Below, piece after piece: positions 6,103 through 13,598 of a stretch of DNA of 24,431 nt. Below the pieces are notes generated by a model. That model saw only the letters and a list, made by a program, of their open reading frames with translations, searched no databases and had not been told where the DNA came from. The stretch covers positions 1 to 24,431 of the forward strand of contig DXWV01000040.1 in the NCBI GenBank assembly GCA_019416685.1, read 5' to 3'. This DNA is from Bacteroides sp. Lineage in GTDB: Bacteria; Bacteroidota; Bacteroidia; Bacteroidales; Bacteroidaceae. The translations under genes and the position numbers were made by a program. Numbering within the stretch: position 1 is the stretch's first letter; every line of letters begins with the position of its first letter.

Positions 6103-7261
6103 CATTGCTCCTGCCGACCGGTTGGCCAGCGTAAGTGAGTACTACTTCTCTAAAAAGCTAAAAGAAGTAGCACAGATGAATGCAGAAGGTAAAGATGTAA
6201 TCAGCCTGGGCATCGGAAGTCCTGATATGCCTCCTTCTGAAGAAACTATACAAACGCTGTGCAACGAGGCACAAAACCCGAACGGACACGGTTACCAACC
6301 TTACGTAGGTATCCCGGAATTGCGCAAAAGTTTTGCCGGCTGGTATAGAAAATGGTACGACGTCGAACTGGATCCCGCTACGGAAATACAGCCACTGATA
6401 GGTTCAAAAGAGGGTATTCTGCACGTCACTCTGGCTTTTGTCAATCCGGGTGAACAGGTATTGGTACCGAATCCGGGCTATCCCACCTATACTTCACTCA
6501 GCAAAATCCTGGGCGCAGAAGTCGTAAATTACAACCTGAGGGAAAATGCCGGATGGATACCCGACTTCGATGAACTGGAAAAGAAGGATCTGAGTCGCGT
6601 CAAACTGATGTGGACCAACTATCCGAACATGCCCACAGGAGCCAATGCCACAATAGAGATGTATGAACGTCTGGTAGATTTTGCCCGTCGTAAAAACATT
6701 GTTATAGTAAACGACAACCCATACAGTTTCATCCTGAATGACCATCCTCTGAGTATTCTCAGTGTGCCGGGAGCTAAAGATTGTTGCATCGAATTCAACT
6801 CCATGAGTAAAAGCCACAATATGCCGGGCTGGCGTATCGGTATGCTGGCATCCAATGCACAATTTGTACAGTGGATACTGAAAGTGAAGAGTAATATAGA
6901 TAGTGGAATGTTCCGTGCTATGCAACTGGCTGCCGCCAAAGCACTAGAAGCAGATACCGAATGGTACGAAGGGAACAATCACAACTATCGTAACCGCCGC
7001 CACTTGGCAGGAGAGATTATGGAAACACTGGGATGTACTTATGATGACCGACAAGTGGGCATGTTCCTTTGGGGAAAAATACCCGATACATATGTCGATG
7101 TGGAAGAACTGACAGAAAAAATACTTCACGAGGCACGTGTATTTATCACTCCGGGATTCATCTTCGGAAGTAACGGAGCAAGATACATTCGCATCTCTCT
7201 TTGCTGCAAAGATGCAAAGCTGGCAGAAGCATTGGAACGAATAAAAATGATATGCCAATAA
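6077..7261 (+). CDS. PLP-dependent class I/II aminotransferase (likely aromatic)
   Basis: A 394-aa fold-type I aminotransferase. The PLP-lysine motif SMSKSHNMPGWRIG is visible, with Lys245 as the expected Schiff-base residue. Others are the NYPNMPTGA substrate/PLP loop, the NDNPYSF segment with its cofactor-binding residues, and the C-terminal R-x-S motif RYIRISLC that binds the substrate carboxylate. Family members include aspartate, LL-diaminopimelate and aromatic aminotransferases, so sequence alone does not settle specificity. Placement between pheA and the DAHP synthase/chorismate mutase, under a Phe/Tyr attenuator, makes transamination of phenylpyruvate and 4-hydroxyphenylpyruvate the likeliest job (inference). 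It starts inside pheA in another frame (26-bp overlap). A repeat element follows its stop codon. Confidence 0.92.
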   Translation: MQKVNQTYNIAPADRLASVSEYYFSKKLKEVAQMNAEGKDVISLGIGSPDMPPSEETIQTLCNEAQNPNGHGYQPYVGIPELRKSFAGWYRKWYDVELDPATEIQPLIGSKEGILHVTLAFVNPGEQVLVPNPGYPTYTSLSKILGAEVVNYNLRENAGWIPDFDELEKKDLSRVKLMWTNYPNMPTGANATIEMYERLVDFARRKNIVIVNDNPYSFILNDHPLSILSVPGAKDCCIEFNSMSKSHNMPGWRIGMLASNAQFVQWILKVKSNIDSGMFRAMQLAAAKALEADTEWYEGNNHNYRNRRHLAGEIMETLGCTYDDRQVGMFLWGKIPDTYVDVEELTEKILHEARVFITPGFIFGSNGARYIRISLCCKDAKLAEALERIKMICQ

Positions 7262-7290
7262 GGAAATTATAATTATAGAAAATAATAGAA

Positions 7291-7361
7291 AAATAAATAA
7301 TAACCCAATTAAAGCGCCAGCCAATTGGCACATCAGCACATTGGCATATTGGCACATTATT
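7291..7361 (+). repeat. Intercistronic repeat with ATTGGCACAT words
   Basis: Lies between the aminotransferase and aroF genes (gap 7262-7366). It contains an AATTGG/CCAATT-rich block around AAAGCGCCAGCCAATTGG, then words ATTGGCACAT, ACATTGGCATATTGGCACAT. In transcriptional orientation it closely matches the tonB/DJ-1 intergenic block at 20567-20640. Over the core of about 34 nt I count two substitutions plus a small offset. Both end shortly before a start codon. Confidence 0.75.
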
Positions 7362-7366
7362 CAATT

Positions 7367-8428
7367 ATGGAACTCGAATCAATTTTACTGCCGGGTGTCG
7401 AAGCAAAAAGACCCATTGTCATTGCCGGCCCATGTAGTGCAGAGACAGAAGAACAAGTAATGGCTACCGCCAAAGAGTTGGCAACCAAAGGAATGAAAAT
7501 ATTTCGTGCCGGAATCTGGAAACCCCGTACCAAACCGGGTGGTTTCGAAGGTGTAGGTGTTGACGGACTGGCATGGTTGAAAGAAGTAAAAAAAGAGACA
7601 GGCATGTATGTATCTACCGAAGTAGCTACAGCAAAACATGTATACGAGTGTCTGAAAGCAGGTATTGACATGCTATGGATAGGTGCCCGTACTACTGCCA
7701 ACCCGTTTGCCGTACAGGAAATAGCCGATGCACTGAAAGGCGTAGATATACCTGTATTGATAAAAAATCCAGTGAATCCTGATCTTGAACTTTGGATTGG
7801 TGCACTGGAACGTATCAACAACGCTGGTCTGAAACGTTTGGGAGCCATCCATCGCGGTTTCAGTAGCTACGACAAAAAGCTTTATCGCAACCTGCCTCAG
7901 TGGCACATTCCTATTGAATTGCGCCGCCGTCTACCGGAATTGCCTATCTTCTGCGACCCCAGTCATATCGGAGGGAAACGCGAACTGATAGCGCCCCTTT
8001 GCCAACAGGCAATGGATCTCAACTTCGACGGACTAATTGTAGAAAGCCACTGTAATCCGGATTGTGCATGGAGCGATGCCGCCCAACAAGTTACTCCGGA
8101 TGTATTGGATTACATTCTGAACTTGCTTGTCATCCGCAAAGAGACTCAGACTACAGAAAATCTGAGCCAACTCCGCAAGCAGATTGACGAATGTGATGAT
8201 AACATCATTCAGGAACTGGCCAAACGTATGCGCGTAGCCCGCGAAATTGGTACGTACAAAAAAGAGCACGATATCACAGTACTTCAAAGAGGACGTTACA
8301 ATGAAATTCTTGAGAAACGAGGTGCACAAGGCGAACAATGCGGCATGGACGGTGAATTCATGAAAAGAATATTCGAAGCGATACACGAAGAATCGGTTCG
8401 CCAGCAAATGGAAATTATTAATAAATGA
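7367..8428 (+). CDS. aroF: Bifunctional DAHP synthase / chorismate mutase
   Basis: Catalyses two steps: condensation of phosphoenolpyruvate and erythrose 4-phosphate to DAHP, the entry of the shikimate pathway, and chorismate to prephenate. The N-terminal class I-beta (KDPG-like) DAHP synthase covers residues 1 to about 265, with GPCSAE (21-26, metal-binding Cys23), KPRTKP (52-57), and later DPSHIGGKR and ESHCNPD motifs. A C-terminal AroQ-type chorismate mutase helical domain follows from about 268 (LRKQIDECDDNIIQELAKRM). The fusion may let prephenate or chorismate feed back on DAHP synthesis, as known in related fusions. I chose the ATG at 7367 (353 aa), not 7325, because the 14 upstream codons lie in a repeat element and the family starts near MELESILLPG. 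The stop TGA is the first three bases of the downstream TGATTAGTG repeat. Confidence 0.95.
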   Translation: MELESILLPGVEAKRPIVIAGPCSAETEEQVMATAKELATKGMKIFRAGIWKPRTKPGGFEGVGVDGLAWLKEVKKETGMYVSTEVATAKHVYECLKAGIDMLWIGARTTANPFAVQEIADALKGVDIPVLIKNPVNPDLELWIGALERINNAGLKRLGAIHRGFSSYDKKLYRNLPQWHIPIELRRRLPELPIFCDPSHIGGKRELIAPLCQQAMDLNFDGLIVESHCNPDCAWSDAAQQVTPDVLDYILNLLVIRKETQTTENLSQLRKQIDECDDNIIQELAKRMRVAREIGTYKKEHDITVLQRGRYNEILEKRGAQGEQCGMDGEFMKRIFEAIHEESVRQQMEIINK

Positions 8429-8542
8429 TTAGTGAGTGATTAGTGGGATAGTGATGAATGATTAGCAGCTAATGATTATTAACTACTGACCTCTTACTAC
8501 TCTCTCACTAATCGCTGATCACTAATCGCTAATCATTAATCA
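8426..8542. repeat. aroF-tyrA intergenic inverted repeat of TGATTAGTG words
   Basis: The left side starts at the aroF stop codon with TGATTAGTGAGTGATTAGTG (8426-8445) and further GATTAG words. The right side holds inverse words CACTAATC (8506-8513), CACTAATCGCTAATC (8520-8534) and ATTAATCA (8535-8542), ending one base before the tyrA ATG. A small self-complementary TTAGCAGCTAA (8462-8472) lies between them. Pairing is imperfect with bulges and there is no T tract. The same words fill the dnaG/folE gap. Confidence 0.85.
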
Positions 8543-8543
8543 T

Positions 8544-9317
8544 ATGCGAATTTTAATTCTCGGAGCCGGCAAAATGGGCTCTTTTTTTACTGATATACTG
8601 AGTTTTCAGCACGAGACGGCCGTGTTTGACGTCAATCCACATCAGTTGCGTTTCGTTTATAACACCTATCGTTTCACAACTCTGGAAGAAATTAAAGACT
8701 TTGAGCCGGAACTGGTAATCAACGCAGCAACAGTGAAGTATACGCTGGATGCTTTTCGTAAAATCCTGCCGGTATTGCCAAAAGACTGTATACTCAGTGA
8801 TATCGCTTCTGTAAAAACCGGACTGAAAAAGTTCTATGAAGAGAGCGGTTTCCGCTATGTGTCCACCCACCCGATGTTTGGTCCGACCTTCGCCAGCCTC
8901 AGCAATCTGAGTAGCGAAAGTGCTATTATCATCAGCGAAAGCGACCATTTGGGAAAAGTATTCTTCAAAGACCTGTACAATAGTCTTCGACTAAATATCT
9001 TCGAATATACATTCGACGAACACGATGAGACAGTGGCTTATTCACTTTCCATACCATTTGTTTCAACGTTTGTGTTCGCTGCCGTCATGAAGCATCAGGA
9101 AGCTCCGGGAACCACTTTCAAAAAACATATGGCTATCGCCAAAGGTCTTTTGAGCGAAGATGATTACCTATTGCAAGAAATTCTTTTTAATCCACGTACT
9201 CCGGCACAAGTGGCCAATATCCGGACGGAGCTGAAGAATCTTCTTGAGATAATAGAAAATAAAGATGCCGAAAGCATGAAAAAATATCTGACCAAGATCC
9301 GAGAAAAAATCAAATAA
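8544..9317 (+). CDS. tyrA: Prephenate dehydrogenase
   Basis: Oxidatively decarboxylates prephenate to 4-hydroxyphenylpyruvate, the committed step to tyrosine. At 257 aa it is short and has no ACT or chorismate mutase domain. The Rossmann motif GAGKMG is at residues 7-12 with an acidic residue (Asp29, in VFDVNP) that points to NAD rather than NADP. The STHPMFGPT motif carries the conserved catalytic His109, and the second half is helical as in the family. A pathway argument supports the assignment: it closes an operon with pheA, the aminotransferase and DAHP synthase/chorismate mutase, so one transcript covers both Phe and Tyr branches. A strong terminator follows at 9345. Arogenate specificity cannot be excluded, but no arogenate-type feature is evident. 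Confidence 0.93.
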   Translation: MRILILGAGKMGSFFTDILSFQHETAVFDVNPHQLRFVYNTYRFTTLEEIKDFEPELVINAATVKYTLDAFRKILPVLPKDCILSDIASVKTGLKKFYEESGFRYVSTHPMFGPTFASLSNLSSESAIIISESDHLGKVFFKDLYNSLRLNIFEYTFDEHDETVAYSLSIPFVSTFVFAAVMKHQEAPGTTFKKHMAIAKGLLSEDDYLLQEILFNPRTPAQVANIRTELKNLLEIIENKDAESMKKYLTKIREKIK

Positions 9318-9344
9318 CCTGTAAAAGAGACCTTAGAAAAAATT

Positions 9345-9386
9345 AATTAGCCCTTATCAAATAAGTTTTTGATAAGGGCTAATTTT
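9345..9386 (+). terminator. Intrinsic terminator of the pheA-tyrA operon
   Basis: AATTAGCCCTTATCAAA (9345-9361) and its exact inverse TTTGATAAGGGCTAATT (9368-9384) form a 17-bp perfect stem with a 6-nt loop (9362-9367), ending in TTTT (9383-9386). It lies 27 bp after the tyrA stop. The right arm contains the TTTG used as -33 element of the dnaG promoter. Confidence 0.88.
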
Positions 9387-9398
9387 ATAGTAACTTTG
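9368..9398 (+). promoter_or_regulatory. dnaG promoter
   Basis: TTTG at 9368-9371, 19 nt spacing, then TAACTTTG at 9391-9398, a perfect TAnnTTTG -7 element. Predicted start near 9405 gives a leader of about 20 nt to the dnaG ATG. The -33 element is inside the right arm of the preceding terminator. Confidence 0.8.
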
Positions 9399-9426
9399 TA
9401 CCCGCTAAAAAAACAAAGAAGAATCC

Positions 9427-11442
9427 ATGATAGATCAGGCAACCATAGACCGTATACTCGATGCAGCTCAAATTGTTGATGTAGTATCCGAATTCGTCAC
9501 GCTACGTAAACGGGGTGTGAACTATGTAGGCTTGTGCCCGTTCCATAATGAAAAAACCCCCTCATTCAGCGTTTCCCCCTCAAAAGGACTGTGCAAATGC
9601 TTTAGCTGCGGAAAAGGTGGTAATTCAGTGCATTTCGTCATGGAGCACGAACAAATGTCGTACTACGAAGCGTTAAAATATCTGGCCAAGAAGTATAACA
9701 TCGAAATTAAAGAACGGGAACTGACCAATGAAGAGAAGCAGGCGCAAAGTACGCGTGAAAGTATGTTTATCGTTAATAACTTCGCCCGCGACTATTTTCA
9801 GAATATATTAAAAAACCACGTAGACGGGAGAAGCATTGGTATGGCTTATTTCCGCCAGCGTGGTTTCCGGGATGACATCATCGAGAAGTTCCAACTCGGT
9901 TTCAGCACCGATAGCCACGATGCACTGGGGCAGGAGGCCATCCGTAAAGGATTCAAAAAGGAATATCTTGTCAAAACCGGGCTTTGCTACGAGACAGATG
10001 ACGGGCGTCTGCGCGACCGCTTCTGGGGACGTGTAATGTTTCCTGTACATACACTTTCGGGAAAAGTAGTAGCCTTTGGAGGCCGCGTGCTTAGCACGGA
10101 AAACAAAAAACTCGCCAAATATGTCAACTCTCCGGAATCCGAAATCTATCATAAGAGTAATGAACTCTACGGAATCTATTTTGCAAAGCAGGCTATTGTA
10201 AAACAAGACCGTTGTTTCCTTGTAGAAGGATATACGGACGTTATCTCCATGCACCAGTCTGGCGTGGAAAATGTTGTTGCTTCATCAGGAACTTCATTAA
10301 CTCCCGGGCAAATCCGTTTGATCCATCGTTTTACCAATAACATCACTGTGCTTTATGATGGCGACATGGCTGGTATCAAGGCTTCCATCCGTGGTATTGA
10401 TATGTTACTGGAAGAAGGAATGAATATCAAGGTCTGCCTTTTGCCCGATGGTGACGATCCTGACTCCTTTGCCCGAAAGCACAATGCTACAGAATTTCAG
10501 GCATTCATCAAAGAACATGAAACCGACTTTATCCGTTTCAAGACCAATCTATTGCTGGAAGATGCCGGTAAAGATCCTATCAAACGAGCAGAACTTATCA
10601 ACAACATCGTTCAAAGTATCTCAGTAATTCCGGAAGCAATTGTGCGCGATGTATACATCAAAGAGTGTGGACAACTGTTGCGGGTAGAAGATAAACTACT
10701 TGTTTCGGAAGTTGCCAAACGAAGAGAGATGCAAGCCGAAAAAGAGAATAAACCGATACTCAATGCTAATAATTCATCCGGTGTTCCGGCAGAAATGCAA
10801 AATGGAGATTTCCCTCCTCCTTTCCCACCTGACGAACAGGAAGACTCTTATCAATCTTACATCCCCCAGGAAGGAAAAGAAGGCCAGGAGTTTTATCGGT
10901 ATGAACGGTTGATTCTTCAGGCAATAGTACGCTATGGAGAAAAGATAATGTGCAATATGGAAGATGAAGAGGGACAGGAGATTCCGGTCAGTGTGATTGA
11001 ATACATCGTTCACGATTTGAAAGAAGACGAGCTCGCATTTCATAATCCTTTACACCGCCGTATCCTTACAGAAGCAGCATCCCATATCCATAATCCCGGA
11101 TTTATAGCCGAACGCTATTTTATAGCCCACTCTGATCCGGAGATCAGTTCCATTGCTACCGAACTGGCAAGTGACCGGTATCAACTGAGCAAATTCCATT
11201 CAAAAACACAGAAAATAGTTACAGACGAAGAACGCCTCTTTGAACTGGTTCCTACATTGATGATAAACTTTAAGAATGCAATTGTAGCAGCAGAGTTAAA
11301 ACACATCATGTATGCCCTGCAAGATCCTGCCAATGAAGACGATGACGAGAAATGTGCAACCCTTATGCAACGCTACAAAGAAATGAAAGAGATCCAAAGC
11401 CTGATGGCAAAAAGACTTGGAGATAGAGTGGTGCTAAGATAG
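9427..11442 (+). CDS. dnaG: DNA primase DnaG
   Basis: Synthesises RNA primers at the replication fork. In 671 aa the domain order is standard. First is the N-terminal CHC2 zinc ribbon: Cys37, His40, Cys58 and Cys61 in GLCPFHNEKTPSF and CKCFSCGKGG. The RNA polymerase/TOPRIM core follows, with RVMFPVHTLSGKVVAFGGR, the catalytic EGYTDV near 266-271 and the acidic DGDMAGIKA near 310. A divergent C-terminal helicase-binding region lies beyond about 430, preceded by a Pro/Asn/Glu-rich linker. The ATG at 9427 is supported by the consensus promoter 30 nt upstream and by the family N terminus IDQATIDRILDAAQIVDVV. It is transcribed alone and converges on folE. The stop TAG is immediately followed by the TGATTAGTG repeat. 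Confidence 0.97.
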   Translation: MIDQATIDRILDAAQIVDVVSEFVTLRKRGVNYVGLCPFHNEKTPSFSVSPSKGLCKCFSCGKGGNSVHFVMEHEQMSYYEALKYLAKKYNIEIKERELTNEEKQAQSTRESMFIVNNFARDYFQNILKNHVDGRSIGMAYFRQRGFRDDIIEKFQLGFSTDSHDALGQEAIRKGFKKEYLVKTGLCYETDDGRLRDRFWGRVMFPVHTLSGKVVAFGGRVLSTENKKLAKYVNSPESEIYHKSNELYGIYFAKQAIVKQDRCFLVEGYTDVISMHQSGVENVVASSGTSLTPGQIRLIHRFTNNITVLYDGDMAGIKASIRGIDMLLEEGMNIKVCLLPDGDDPDSFARKHNATEFQAFIKEHETDFIRFKTNLLLEDAGKDPIKRAELINNIVQSISVIPEAIVRDVYIKECGQLLRVEDKLLVSEVAKRREMQAEKENKPILNANNSSGVPAEMQNGDFPPPFPPDEQEDSYQSYIPQEGKEGQEFYRYERLILQAIVRYGEKIMCNMEDEEGQEIPVSVIEYIVHDLKEDELAFHNPLHRRILTEAASHIHNPGFIAERYFIAHSDPEISSIATELASDRYQLSKFHSKTQKIVTDEERLFELVPTLMINFKNAIVAAELKHIMYALQDPANEDDDEKCATLMQRYKEMKEIQSLMAKRLGDRVVLR

Positions 11443-11516
11443 TGATTAGTGCAGTAGTGATTAGTACCATGCGGTATAATAGTGCAGCCACTAATCACTA
11501 CCCCGCTAATCACTGC
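11440..11516. repeat. Convergent dnaG/folE inverted repeat (probable bidirectional terminator)
   Basis: Left arm 11440-11465 (two TAGTGATTAGT words) and right arm 11490-11516 (ACTAATCACTA and GCTAATCACTG) match as inverse in about 22 of 26 positions, around a 24-nt loop. The element fills the whole gap between the convergent dnaG and folE stops, so it may end transcription from both sides. There is no long T tract on either strand, so this role is inferred. The words are those of the aroF/tyrA gap. Confidence 0.8.
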
Positions 11517-12098
11517 TTACCTGTTTATCAGATTCATAAATTCCTCTCGGGTTTTAGCTTGATTGAAAGCTCCGGTAAAATCAGATGTAGTTGTTATTGA
11601 GTTTTGTTTCTCCACACCACGCATTTGCATACACATATGTTTGGCTTCTACCACAACCATTACCCCCAATGGGTTGAGAGTTTCTTGAATGCATTCTTTA
11701 ATTTGCAATGTCATGCGCTCCTGCACCTGCAGGCGATGAGAGAAAATATCGACCACACGGGCAATCTTACTCAGCCCCGTGATATAGCCATTGGGAATGT
11801 AAGCCACATGTGCCTTTCCATAAAACGGAAGCATATGGTGCTCACAGAGAGAGAAGAAATCAATGTCTTTCACTATCACCATCTGGCTATATTCTTCCTG
11901 GAATTTAGCAGAACGAAGAACTTCATGAGGATCCAGATGATATCCTTTAGTTAAACTGAGCATAGCTTTGGCTACACGCTCGGGAGTTTTCAAAAGCCCT
12001 TCCCTTTCGGCATCTTCGCCCAATAAAGTAATAATACTACGATAGTGACTCTTCAAATCCTCCAAAGCCGGAGAGACAATTTCTTCTTTTCCTAACAT
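11517..12098 (-). CDS. folE: GTP cyclohydrolase I
   Basis: Converts GTP to 7,8-dihydroneopterin triphosphate, the first step of folate synthesis (and, in organisms that make it, of 7-deazaguanine modifications). The 193-aa protein is a normal homodecameric FolE length. Zinc ligands are visible: Cys85 and His88 in the SLCEHHMLPF motif, and Cys156 in KHMCMQMRGV. The substrate-loop segments HVAYIPNGYITGLSK and RLQVQERMT are typical. It is the last gene of the minus-strand group, 7 bp after the SPOR gene, and converges on dnaG. Start codon ATG at 12098 gives the expected N terminus with EGLLKTPERVAKA following at about 33. Confident assignment. Confidence 0.97.
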   Translation of the reverse strand: MLGKEEIVSPALEDLKSHYRSIITLLGEDAEREGLLKTPERVAKAMLSLTKGYHLDPHEVLRSAKFQEEYSQMVIVKDIDFFSLCEHHMLPFYGKAHVAYIPNGYITGLSKIARVVDIFSHRLQVQERMTLQIKECIQETLNPLGVMVVVEAKHMCMQMRGVEKQNSITTTSDFTGAFNQAKTREEFMNLINR

Positions 12099-12105
12099 AA
12101 TGAAA

Positions 12106-12552
12106 TTATAAAGGGATATTTATTTGATCTTTAACAATAGAAACTTCCTTGAATATGCCGGTTGCTTTCAATTTACGCATCATAGCGTCTGCTTCCTCAA
12201 TACTACGGAAATCTCCGACACGACATAGCCAGCGAGGAGGATTAAAAGGAGTATAAACAGGCAATTCCGGGAAGAATTCTTTTATCTTCGCTGCCACATT
12301 ATGGGCTTCAGTCTTTGCCTGACGGGTGTTATTACCGGCATATGTCTGCACACGAAAACCAGAAGTTTTAATTACCTTCTGTTCACCGGTAGCAGTATGT
12401 TCCATCCCCAACAATGCCTCAATACGAGGATCCTGGTGAATAGTCACCTTACCCTGCCCAGGAACATTTTGCTCCAGACTCTTCACTATATTCTGAGCTT
12501 GCATTGCACCGGCAAAAACAAACAACAACAAAAGTAAATCAAGTTTTCTCAT
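12106..12552 (-). CDS. Secreted SPOR-domain protein
   Basis: A 148-aa protein with an N-terminal signal sequence (RKLDLLLLLFVFAGAMQAQ, cleavage expected after the Ala-Gln-Ala region) and no lipobox cysteine, so periplasmic rather than a lipoprotein. The C-terminal half (about 62-145) looks like a SPOR domain: FRVQTYAG, a helix with Ala/Lys, then WLCRVGDF and a second helix EEADAMMRKLKATG, closing with a beta strand. SPOR domains bind denuded peptidoglycan glycan, often at division sites; the role here is inferred from the family. It lies between tpiA and folE. The 226-bp gap to tpiA contains an octamer inverted repeat; the gap to folE is 7 bp. Confidence 0.86.
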   Translation of the reverse strand: MRKLDLLLLLFVFAGAMQAQNIVKSLEQNVPGQGKVTIHQDPRIEALLGMEHTATGEQKVIKTSGFRVQTYAGNNTRQAKTEAHNVAAKIKEFFPELPVYTPFNPPRWLCRVGDFRSIEEADAMMRKLKATGIFKEVSIVKDQINIPL

Positions 12553-12571
12553 AAAAGCAAGTGATAAAGGA

Positions 12572-12754
12572 AGTTATAGGGTTATAAAGCCATAGAGTTG
12601 TAGGGTTATAAAACTATAGAAGTTATAGGAATTATAAGGAGGATATAGAGTGGTAAGATTATTAAGTTATAGAAAATCATAATAAGTTATTATTAACTCA
12701 GAGTCCGAAGCATACGCCACACCACTCTATAACTCTATAACCCTATAACTCTAC
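12572..12754. repeat. tpiA-SPOR intergenic octamer inverted repeat
   Basis: Fills most of the 226-bp gap 12553-12778. On the plus strand, octamers AGTTATAG, GGTTATAA, AGCCATAG, AGTTGTAG, GGTTATAA and AACTATAG occupy 12572-12619. The inverse octamers CTATAACT, CTATAACC and CTATAACT occupy 12727-12750. Read on the transcribed (minus) strand, the order is GTTATAG words after the tpiA stop and CTATAAC words before the SPOR start. That is the same polarity as between recQ and the TPR gene. The centre (12650-12715) holds no gene. Confidence 0.83.
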
Positions 12755-12778
12755 ACCCCTCCCCATAGCTCTTTATTC

Positions 12779-13534
12779 TTATTTGAATGCATCAATGATA
12801 CCCTTGAAGTCAGCAACCTTCAAAGCAGCACCACCGATCAACCCACCGTCAACATCCGGGTTAGAGAACAATTCTTTAGCATTAGAAGGCTTACAGCTAC
12901 CACCGTACAGAATAGAAGTATTATCAGCGATCTCCTTACCATATTTCTCAGCAACAACCGAACGGATAAATGCATGAATTTCCTGTGCTTGAGCAGGAGT
13001 AGCAGTTTTACCTGTACCGATAGCCCAAACCGGCTCATACGCCAAGACAATCTTAGCAAAATCTTCAGCAGACAGATCGAAAACAGAAGCCAACTGAGCA
13101 GCAACTACTTCATTCTGTTTGTTCGCTTCACGTTCTTCCAACACTTCACCAATACAGAAGATCGGAGTCAGACCATTAGCTAAAGCCAGTTTCACTTTCT
13201 CTTTCAGGATTTCAACAGTCTCACCATAGTAAGCACGGCGTTCTGAGTGACCCAAAATTACATACTTTGCACCTGTAGAAGCAACCATAGCAGCTGAAAC
13301 TTCACCAGTATAAGCACCTTCAACTTTGTCTGCACAGTTTTCTGCACCTACACCGATAATAGCAGCATCTACAATAGGAGTAACAGAAGCAAGGTGAATA
13401 AACGGAGTACAAATTACTACATCACAATTAGGTTTATCAGCTGTTAATGCTTCATTCAATTCTTTTGCAAGAGCAATCCCCTCCTGGAGGGTTTTGTTCA
13501 TTTTCCAGTTTCCTGCAACAATGTTCTTTCTCAT
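12779..13534 (-). CDS. tpiA: Triosephosphate isomerase
   Basis: Interconverts dihydroxyacetone phosphate and glyceraldehyde 3-phosphate in glycolysis and gluconeogenesis. The 251-aa TIM barrel has all catalytic landmarks: Asn9 and Lys11 in GNWKMN, His96 in ILGHSERR, Glu167 in AYEPVWAIGTGK, and the phosphate-binding YGGS and GGLIGGAAL segments. I chose the ATG at 13534 (MRKNIVAGNWKMN) over the upstream 13624 frame start, which would add 30 non-homologous residues reaching into the end of the upstream membrane-protein gene. It lies in the group DUF1599, DoxX-like, tpiA, SPOR, folE. Assignment is secure. Confidence 0.98.
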   Translation of the reverse strand: MRKNIVAGNWKMNKTLQEGIALAKELNEALTADKPNCDVVICTPFIHLASVTPIVDAAIIGVGAENCADKVEGAYTGEVSAAMVASTGAKYVILGHSERRAYYGETVEILKEKVKLALANGLTPIFCIGEVLEEREANKQNEVVAAQLASVFDLSAEDFAKIVLAYEPVWAIGTGKTATPAQAQEIHAFIRSVVAEKYGKEIADNTSILYGGSCKPSNAKELFSNPDVDGGLIGGAALKVADFKGIIDAFK

Positions 13535-13559
13535 TTTGTTTTTTATTAAAAGGGTTAAT

Positions 13560-13597
13560 ATATTTACGATTAGACAATTTACAATAAAACGATTGGA
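13560..13597 (-). repeat. Degenerate single arm related to the recJ-recQ repeat
   Basis: On the minus strand, between the DoxX-like stop (13599) and the tpiA start (13534), the segment TTGTAAATTGTCTAATCGTAAAT matches the right arm of the recJ-recQ hairpin (TCGTAAATCGTCTAATCGTAAAT) with two differences in 23 positions. It lies in the same orientation relative to transcription. No matching left arm is visible, so no long hairpin forms. Confidence 0.65.
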
Positions 13598-13598
13598 G

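Noticed and set aside
7325..7366. Upstream ATG giving aroF 14 extra codons
   Set aside because: The added codons are made of the ATTGGCACAT repeat element, and the family begins near MELESILLPG.
8426..8542. Rho-independent terminator between aroF and tyrA
   Set aside because: The hairpin is AT-rich and bulged without a T tract, and the pathway logic favours read-through into tyrA; listed as a repeat instead.
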